Source of the DNA: Frankia sp.
GTDB taxonomy: Bacteria > Actinomycetota > Actinomycetes > Frankiales > Frankiaceae
Assembly: GCA_019689615.1 (NCBI GenBank)
Contig: JADGHD010000136.1
Coordinates: 1-10,044 of the forward strand
DNA length: 10,044 nucleotides
Direction: 5' to 3'
The notes under the pieces are model-generated. The model searched no databases. It was not told the origin of the DNA and was given only the letters and a program-made list of their open reading frames with translations. The position numbers were made by a program, and so were the translations under genes. Positions 6,295-10,044 of the stretch are shown one piece after another. Position 1 is the stretch's first letter. Every line of letters begins with the position of its first letter.

Positions 6295-6315
6295 CCGGAC
6301 GCGGTCCGGTACTGT
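6295..6315 (+). promoter_or_regulatory. Candidate rplY-pth promoter with an abutting dyad
   Basis: TACTGT (6310-6315) fits an actinobacterial -10 box. Directly upstream is a perfect 15-bp dyad, CCGGAC-GCG-GTCCGG (6295-6309), occupying the spacer where a regulator could touch the promoter. The predicted transcript start is near 6322, giving a leader of about 75 bases before rplY. No consensus -35 is visible. Confidence 0.4.
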
Positions 6316-6357
6316 GAAGAGCCACCCACCCGCGGTTCCGCGCCGCGTCCGCGTAAT

Positions 6358-6383
6358 TTCTGAAGGCACGAAGCTTCTGAAGG
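6358..6383 (+). repeat. Direct repeat TTCTGAAGG in the rplY leader
   Basis: TTCTGAAGG occurs at 6358-6366 and 6375-6383 (17-bp period), separated by CACGAAGC. Each copy ends in the Shine-Dalgarno-like AAGG; the downstream one reads AAGGG and is 12 bases before the preferred rplY ATG. GAAGCTTC (6370-6377) is a palindrome overlapping the second copy. The duplication may be accidental or may affect ribosome access. Confidence 0.5.
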
Positions 6384-6396
6384 GATGAGCACCGCC

Positions 6397-7008
6397 ATGT
6401 CCGAGGTCCGCATCGTCGCGGAGCCGCGCACCGAGTTCGGGAAGGGCGGGGCTCGTCGCACCCGCCGGGCCGGCAAGGTCCCGGCTGTCCTGTATGGCCA
6501 CGGCCAGCCCCCGCGCCACATCGCGATCTCCCACCGCGAGCTGCTGCACGCGTTCAAGACGGAGGCCGGCACCAACGTCCTGCTCACCCTGGAGCTGGGT
6601 GACGGGACCGAGCTCGCCCTGCCGAAGGATGTCCAGCGTCACCCGGTCAAGGGCAGCTACGAGCACGTCGACCTGGTCGTCGTGCGCCGGGGCGAGAAGG
6701 TAGCCGTCGATGTCCCGGTCGTGACCACCGGCGACGCCCACCCCGACGCGATCGTCGACCAGCAGCACACCACCATCTCGGTGACCGCCCCGGCGACCGG
6801 CATCCCCGACTCGCTCGAGGTCTCCGTCGAGGGCCTGCAGCCGGGCAGCTCGATCACCGCCGGGCAGATCTCGCTGCCGTCCGGCGTGACCCTGGAGACC
6901 GACCCCGAGACCGTGGTCGTCCAGGCGCTGCTCAAGCCGACCGCGGCCCAGGTCGAGGCCGAGCTCGGGGAGACCGCCGAGGAGGCCCCGGCGGCTGAGG
7001 GCGCCTGA
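6397..7008 (+). CDS. rplY: 50S ribosomal protein L25, CTC / general stress type
   Basis: L25 binds 5S rRNA in the central protuberance of the large ribosomal subunit. The protein has 203 residues, the long two-domain CTC/TL5 form. The RNA-binding N-terminal domain (about 4-93) carries the hallmark GKGGARRTRRAGKVPAVLYG (16-35) and HPVKGSYEHVDL (82-93). A C-terminal beta domain follows (about 100-185), then an acidic Glu/Ala-rich tail (187-203). Two in-frame ATGs exist. ATG 6385 touches the purine run GAAGGG with no spacing, while ATG 6397 has it 12 bases upstream and gives the expected MSEVRI start, so I prefer 6397. pth follows after 11 bp, the widely conserved actinobacterial order. The ribose-phosphate pyrophosphokinase gene often found upstream of rplY is not here; ispE diverges instead. 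Confidence 0.95.
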   Translation: MSEVRIVAEPRTEFGKGGARRTRRAGKVPAVLYGHGQPPRHIAISHRELLHAFKTEAGTNVLLTLELGDGTELALPKDVQRHPVKGSYEHVDLVVVRRGEKVAVDVPVVTTGDAHPDAIVDQQHTTISVTAPATGIPDSLEVSVEGLQPGSSITAGQISLPSGVTLETDPETVVVQALLKPTAAQVEAELGETAEEAPAAEGA

Positions 7009-7019
7009 CGCCGCCTGCC

Positions 7020-7616
7020 GTGCCGAGCGCGACGACCGGCGAGGTCGGCCAGACCTGGCTGGTCGTCGGCCTCGGCAACCCGGGGCCGGAGTACGCCGGG
7101 ACCCGGCACAACGCCGGGCACCTGGTGGTGGCCGAGCTGGCCACGCGCCACCACGCCACGCTGCGCTCGCACAAGGCCCGGGCGGACGTCGCCCAGGTCC
7201 GGATCGGCGGCGCTCCCGTGGTGCTCGCCCGGCCCCGGTCCTACATGAACGTCTCCGGCCCGCCGGTCGCCGCGCTGCGCGCGTTCTACAAGGTCGACCC
7301 GGGCCGGATCATCGCCGTGCACGACGAGCTGGACATCCCGTTCGGCTCGCTGCGGATGAAGCTGGGCGGCGGCGACAACGGCCACAACGGGCTGCGCTCG
7401 GTCACCTCCGCCCTGGGCACCCGCGACTACCTGCGGGTGCGGTTCGGCATCGGCCGCCCGCCCGGCCGGATGGACCCGGCCGTCTTCGTGCTGCGCGAGT
7501 TCACCCCGGCCGAGCGCAAGGAGCTGCCGTTCCTCGTCGACCGGGCGGCCGACGCGGTCGAGAGCCTGATCACCAACGGCCTGGAGCCGACGCAGAACCG
7601 CTTCCACGGGTCGTGA
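7020..7616 (+). CDS. pth: Peptidyl-tRNA hydrolase
   Basis: Pth cleaves the ester bond of peptidyl-tRNAs that drop off ribosomes and so recycles tRNA. The 198-residue length is normal. Family motifs: LVVGLGNPGPEYAGTRHNAG (14-33), with substrate-binding N20 and catalytic H30; RPRSYMNVSG (71-80, N77); HDELDIPFG (101-109, D102); and GGGDNGHNGLRSV (116-128, N123). All expected active-site residues are present. The C-terminus has FTPAERKEL (161-169) and a helix ending NRFHGS. The GTG start gives an 11-bp gap after rplY. No good Shine-Dalgarno is near (GAGGG lies 18 bases upstream), so translation may be coupled to rplY. The gene converges on rsmI across a GC homopolymer island. Confidence 0.96.
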   Translation: MPSATTGEVGQTWLVVGLGNPGPEYAGTRHNAGHLVVAELATRHHATLRSHKARADVAQVRIGGAPVVLARPRSYMNVSGPPVAALRAFYKVDPGRIIAVHDELDIPFGSLRMKLGGGDNGHNGLRSVTSALGTRDYLRVRFGIGRPPGRMDPAVFVLREFTPAERKELPFLVDRAADAVESLITNGLEPTQNRFHGS

Positions 7617-7633
7617 CCACCCGTCGTGGCCAC

Positions 7634-7649
7634 GGCGGGGCGCCCCGCC
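7634..7649 (+). terminator. 16-bp palindrome downstream of pth
   Basis: GGCGGGGCGCCCCGCC is a perfect palindrome beginning 18 bases after the pth stop. In RNA it could form a hairpin of about 6 bp with a small loop, and it is followed by long C runs rather than a T-tract. It is a plausible terminator of the rplY-pth transcript. Confidence 0.4.
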
Positions 7650-7709
7650 CCCCCGCCCCCCCCGCACACCCCGGCCCCGGGGGCGTCCCCCCCGGGGGGG
7701 GCCCGGGGG

Positions 7710-7729
7710 GGCCGCCCGGCCGGGCGGCC
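7710..7729 (-). terminator. 20-bp perfect palindrome downstream of rsmI
   Basis: GGCCGCCCGGCCGGGCGGCC is its own reverse complement. As RNA it gives an 8-bp all-GC stem with a four-base GGCC loop, 6 bases after the rsmI stop codon. No T-tract follows. Its position makes it the best rsmI terminator candidate. Confidence 0.5.
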
Positions 7730-7735
7730 AACGGC

Positions 7736-8608
7736 TCAGCCCCGACCGCCCCTGGCCGCCTGGACGGCGGCGTAGACCTCGGCGCGGGAGACGCCGAACC
7801 TCGCCATCACCGCCCGGCGCGCCTGCGCCCGGGACAGGCCGGCCGCCTCCTCCTTCGCCACCTCCGCGGCCAGGTCGACCGCATCGGCCGGCGCCTGGCC
7901 ACCGCCCGGCGGCGCGGCTTCGGCCGGCAGGCCAGCGACGACCAGCGTGAACTCGCCCCGGATCACGCGGCCGTCGTGCGCCCAGGCGACCAGCCGGCCC
8001 AGGCCCCCGCGGACGATCTCCTCCCAGGTCTTGGTCAGCTCCCGGCACAGCACGGCCGGCCGCTCGGCGCCGAAGCAGGCGACGAGGTCGTCGAGGGTGG
8101 CCGCCAGCCGGTGCGGGGCCTCGAGGAAGACCATCGTGCGCCGCTCGCCGGAAAGCTCCCGCAGCCTGGCCTGGCGCGGCCCGCCTCGCCGCGGCAGGAA
8201 GCCCTCGAAGGTGAACCGGTCGCTCGGCAGCCCGCTCACCGCCAGCGCGGCGGTCACCGCCGACGGCCCCGGCACCACCGTCACCGCCGCCCCGGCGCCG
8301 GCCGCCGCGGCCACCACCCGGTAGCCCGGGTCGGACACGGCCGGCATGCCGGCGTCGGTGATCAGGGCCACGGTCTGCCCGGCCAGCAGCCGCTCGGTCA
8401 GCGCCGCGGCCCGCGCGCCCTCGACCGCGTCGTAGCAGGAGATCACCCGCCCGCCGATCGTCACCCCGAGCGCGTGGGCCAGCCGGCGCACCCGCCGGGT
8501 GTCCTCCGCGGCGACAACGTCGGCCGTCGCCAGCACCTCGGCGAGCCGCGGGCTGGCGTCACGGACGTCCCCGATCGGCACCCCGCACACGATCAGCACT
8601 CCGGGCAT
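7736..8608 (-). CDS. rsmI: 16S rRNA (cytidine-1402-2'-O)-methyltransferase RsmI
   Basis: RsmI is a SAM-dependent methyltransferase that 2'-O-methylates C1402 of 16S rRNA in the decoding centre. The 290-residue length is typical. Landmarks of the tetrapyrrole-methylase-like fold: GVPIGDVRDASPRLAEVL (9-26), AAEDTRR (33-39), LITDAGMPAVSDPG (82-95), VVPGPSAVTAAL (111-122), FEGFLPR (134-140) and EAPHR (163-167). A short C-terminal helical domain (about 245-285) follows an Ala/Pro/Gly linker. ATG 8608 starts directly at the family's N-terminus; the in-frame extension to 8680 adds 24 unrelated residues and would run into the divergent gene. There is no clear Shine-Dalgarno, only GGGCCC next to the ATG. 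The gene diverges from the mannosyltransferase, an adjacency also known in mycobacteria (Rv1003 and Rv1002c). Confidence 0.95.
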   Translation of the reverse strand: MPGVLIVCGVPIGDVRDASPRLAEVLATADVVAAEDTRRVRRLAHALGVTIGGRVISCYDAVEGARAAALTERLLAGQTVALITDAGMPAVSDPGYRVVAAAAGAGAAVTVVPGPSAVTAALAVSGLPSDRFTFEGFLPRRGGPRQARLRELSGERRTMVFLEAPHRLAATLDDLVACFGAERPAVLCRELTKTWEEIVRGGLGRLVAWAHDGRVIRGEFTLVVAGLPAEAAPPGGGQAPADAVDLAAEVAKEEAAGLSRAQARRAVMARFGVSRAEVYAAVQAARGGRG

Positions 8609-8640
8609 GGGCCCAGTCTGGCAGCGCTGTCGGGGCGCAC

Positions 8641-8658
8641 AGGTCGACGACCTACCCT
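8641..8658 (+). promoter_or_regulatory. Candidate pmt promoter: dyad overlapping the -10, leaderless start
   Basis: TACCCT (8653-8658) matches TAnnnT and ends 6 bases before the GTG at 8665, the spacing expected of a leaderless actinobacterial mRNA. A perfect 13-bp dyad, AGGTCG-A-CGACCT (8641-8653), overlaps its first base. A protein bound there would block the promoter. The whole rsmI / pmt intergenic region is only 56 bp, so both promoters are packed around this site. No consensus -35 is visible. Confidence 0.5.
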
Positions 8659-8664
8659 GACTGC

Positions 8665-10044
8665 GTGACGGCGATGACAACAGCCGCCCCGCCGGTGCCC
8701 GCGGGCGGCCCTGCCGCGACCAGGCGGCAGCCCGCGACCGGCCACCGCGTCGACGCCACGGTGCTCGACCGGCTCTGCCCGCCCATGCCGAGCGACCGGC
8801 TGATCGGCTGGGTGGCGGCGCTCCTGGTCACCGCCGCCGCCGGCGTCCTGCGCTTCTGGCGGCTGACCGAGCCGAAGGGCATGTACTTCGACGAGGTCTA
8901 CTACACCAAGGACGCCTGGGGCCTGATGACCGCGGGCCACGAGATCGACAGCGCGAGCTGCACCGGCCCCGGCTACGTCGTCCACCCGCCGCTGGGCAAG
9001 TGGTTCATGGCCCTGTCGGAGAAGCTCTTCGGCTACTACGACTGCTTCGCCCCGCCCGGCGACCCGTCGGCGACCTGGACGGTGGCACACGGCAATCCGG
9101 AGCTTGGCTGGCGGTTCGCGTCGGCGTTCTTCGGCACGCTCGCGGTGCTGGTGCTCACCCGCACGGCCAGGCGGATGTTCCGCTCCACCGTGCTGGGCTG
9201 CTTCGCCGGCCTGCTGCTGGCGTTCGACGGGCTGGCGTTCGTGCAGAGCCGGATCGGCATCCTCGACATCTTCCTGATGACCGGGGTCGTGCTGGCGCTG
9301 GCCTGCCTGGTGCTCGACCGCGACTACGGCCGGGCGAAGCTGGCCGCCCGGCTCGCCGCCCCGGCCAGTGGGACCGATTTGCTGGCGGGCCGACACGACG
9401 ACCGGTACGGGCCGCGGATCGGCCTGCGGCCGTGGCGGATCGCCGCCGGGCTGTGCCTGGGCGCCTCCATGGGCGTGAAGTGGAGCGGGCTGTACACGCT
9501 GATCGGCTTCGCGGCGCTGGCGATCGCCTGGGACATCGGGGCACGGCGCACCGCGGGCGCCACCCGGCCGGTGCTCGGCGCGCTGCGGCGCGACCTGCCC
9601 GTCTGGGCCGGCTGCTACGTGCTGCTGCCGATCGCCACGTTCCTGTCGACCTGGACCGGCTGGTTCGTCAGCGACGGCGGCTACAACCGGCACAGGTACG
9701 GCGACGGGTTCTTCGACGCCTGGCACGGCTGGTGGGACTACCAGCAGATGATCCTGGACTTCCACGAGGGGCTGGACGCCCCGCACCCGTCCCAGTCGAC
9801 GCCGATGAGCTGGCTGGTGCTGGCCCGCCCGGTGGCGTACTTCTACCAGGGCCCGAAGTTCGGCGAGCAGGGCTGCGGGGCCGCCACCGGCTGCGCCCGC
9901 GAGGTGCTGGCGATCGGCAACCCGGCGGTCTGGTGGGTCGGCACGGCCGCGCTGGTGGCGATGATCGCGCTGTGGGTGAGCCGGCGGGACTGGCGGGCGG
10001 CGCTCGTCCTGGTCGGCTTCGGCGCGTCGTTCCTGCCCTGGCTG
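8665..10044 (+). CDS. pmt: Protein O-mannosyltransferase, GT39 (PMT) family, 3' end outside window
   Basis: An integral-membrane glycosyltransferase that moves mannose from polyprenyl-phosphate mannose to Ser/Thr of exported proteins. The frame is open for all 460 codons to the window end; mycobacterial Pmt is about 520 residues, so perhaps 60 are missing. Motifs: MYFDEVYYTKDA (73-84), with the catalytic Asp-Glu pair D76-E77 in the first extracytoplasmic loop; YVVHPPLGKW (105-114); FDGLAFVQSRIGILD (187-201), typical of the family; and MGVKWSGLY (269-277). Hydrophobic segments lie near 46-63, 153-167, 176-192, 200-217, 259-290, 313-331, 421-438 and 445-460. GTG 8665 is preferred because a -10 box ends 6 bases upstream; ATG 8674, in frame, is the alternative. 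Residues 1-40 are a Pro/Ala-rich cytoplasmic leader. It diverges from rsmI. Confidence 0.93.
   Translation, partial: MTAMTTAAPPVPAGGPAATRRQPATGHRVDATVLDRLCPPMPSDRLIGWVAALLVTAAAGVLRFWRLTEPKGMYFDEVYYTKDAWGLMTAGHEIDSASCTGPGYVVHPPLGKWFMALSEKLFGYYDCFAPPGDPSATWTVAHGNPELGWRFASAFFGTLAVLVLTRTARRMFRSTVLGCFAGLLLAFDGLAFVQSRIGILDIFLMTGVVLALACLVLDRDYGRAKLAARLAAPASGTDLLAGRHDDRYGPRIGLRPWRIAAGLCLGASMGVKWSGLYTLIGFAALAIAWDIGARRTAGATRPVLGALRRDLPVWAGCYVLLPIATFLSTWTGWFVSDGGYNRHRYGDGFFDAWHGWWDYQQMILDFHEGLDAPHPSQSTPMSWLVLARPVAYFYQGPKFGEQGCGAATGCAREVLAIGNPAVWWVGTAALVAMIALWVSRRDWRAALVLVGFGASFLPWL

Larger units (their letters stand above)
7617..7735. other. GC homopolymer and palindrome island between convergent genes
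   Basis: This 119-base gap is nearly pure G and C. C runs of 4, 7 and 8 are split by single Gs (7643-7663). G runs follow at 7679-7683 (5), 7694-7701 (8) and 7705-7711 (7), with a 7-C run (7687-7693) beside the G8. Two perfect palindromes flank these runs: 16 bp at 7634-7649 and 20 bp at 7710-7729. Guanine quadruplexes are possible on either strand (minus strand over 7643-7663, plus strand over 7694-7711). No gene is present. Homopolymers like these are also prone to length errors in sequencing. Confidence 0.75.

Noticed and set aside
8609..8680. N-terminal extension of RsmI to ATG 8680
   Set aside because: It would cross the divergent promoter and enter the mannosyltransferase coding region. 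ATG 8608 begins at the conserved family N-terminus.
8593..9786. Minus-strand open frame of 397 codons over the mannosyltransferase
   Set aside because: It is antisense to a clear GT39 gene with intact motifs. Its translation is low-complexity Arg/Gly/Pro/His with no recognisable fold.
1..10044. tRNA, rRNA, CRISPR, insertion sequence, phage or toxin-antitoxin genes
   Set aside because: No cloverleaf with a CCA-adjacent T-loop, no regularly spaced long repeats, and no transposase, integrase or toxin motif was seen in either strand. Base composition is uniform apart from the island at 7634-7729.

Overview
The window is very GC-rich, with codons ending almost always in G or C. It reads as the chromosome of a high-GC actinobacterium. 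The gene content (acyl-CoA type desaturase, two-domain L25/CTC, IspE, RsmI next to an actinobacterial GT39 protein mannosyltransferase) fits this. A Frankia-like or related soil actinomycete is my best guess, but that is an inference from protein style, not a database match.

Layout. (1) 217-1194, plus: membrane fatty-acid desaturase, preceded by two related operator-like repeats. (2) A strong 12-bp-stem hairpin (1220-1264) separates it from a convergent MFS drug or metabolite exporter gene (1343-2671, minus). (3) The exporter diverges from a small MerR-family regulator (2779-3144, plus). The exporter promoter has the MerR architecture: a perfect dyad inside a 20-bp spacer, with the -10 box placed so that the mRNA would be leaderless. 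(4) A short hairpin-rich gap is followed by a minus-strand pair, ispE (5215-6204) then an ABC-F translation-factor ATPase with a Uup-like C-terminal coiled coil (3372-5168). ispE appears to start at CTG. (5) Diverging from ispE is a plus-strand pair, rplY (L25/CTC) and pth, 11 bp apart. (6) A 119-bp island of G and C homopolymers and perfect palindromes separates pth from convergent rsmI (7736-8608, minus). (7) rsmI diverges, over only 56 bp, from a protein O-mannosyltransferase gene (8665 onward, plus) that is cut by the window end.

Functional themes. rplY, pth, rsmI and the ABC-F gene all serve translation: 5S rRNA binding, peptidyl-tRNA recycling, 16S rRNA 2'-O-methylation and ribosome rescue. 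ispE is an essential step of the MEP isoprenoid pathway. The mannosyltransferase uses polyprenyl-phosphate mannose, an isoprenoid-linked donor. The MFS/MerR pair is an accessory detox or export cassette, and the desaturase adjusts membrane fluidity.

The coding content is mainly conserved housekeeping and I see no new multi-gene system. The unusual material is between the genes: the MerR promoter, three GCTCGA iterons, the CTG start of ispE, nested tandem repeats behind ispE, dyads abutting the -10 boxes of rplY and pmt, and the GC homopolymer island. No gap exceeds about 230 bases. I see no tRNA, rRNA, insertion sequence, CRISPR array or prophage gene.
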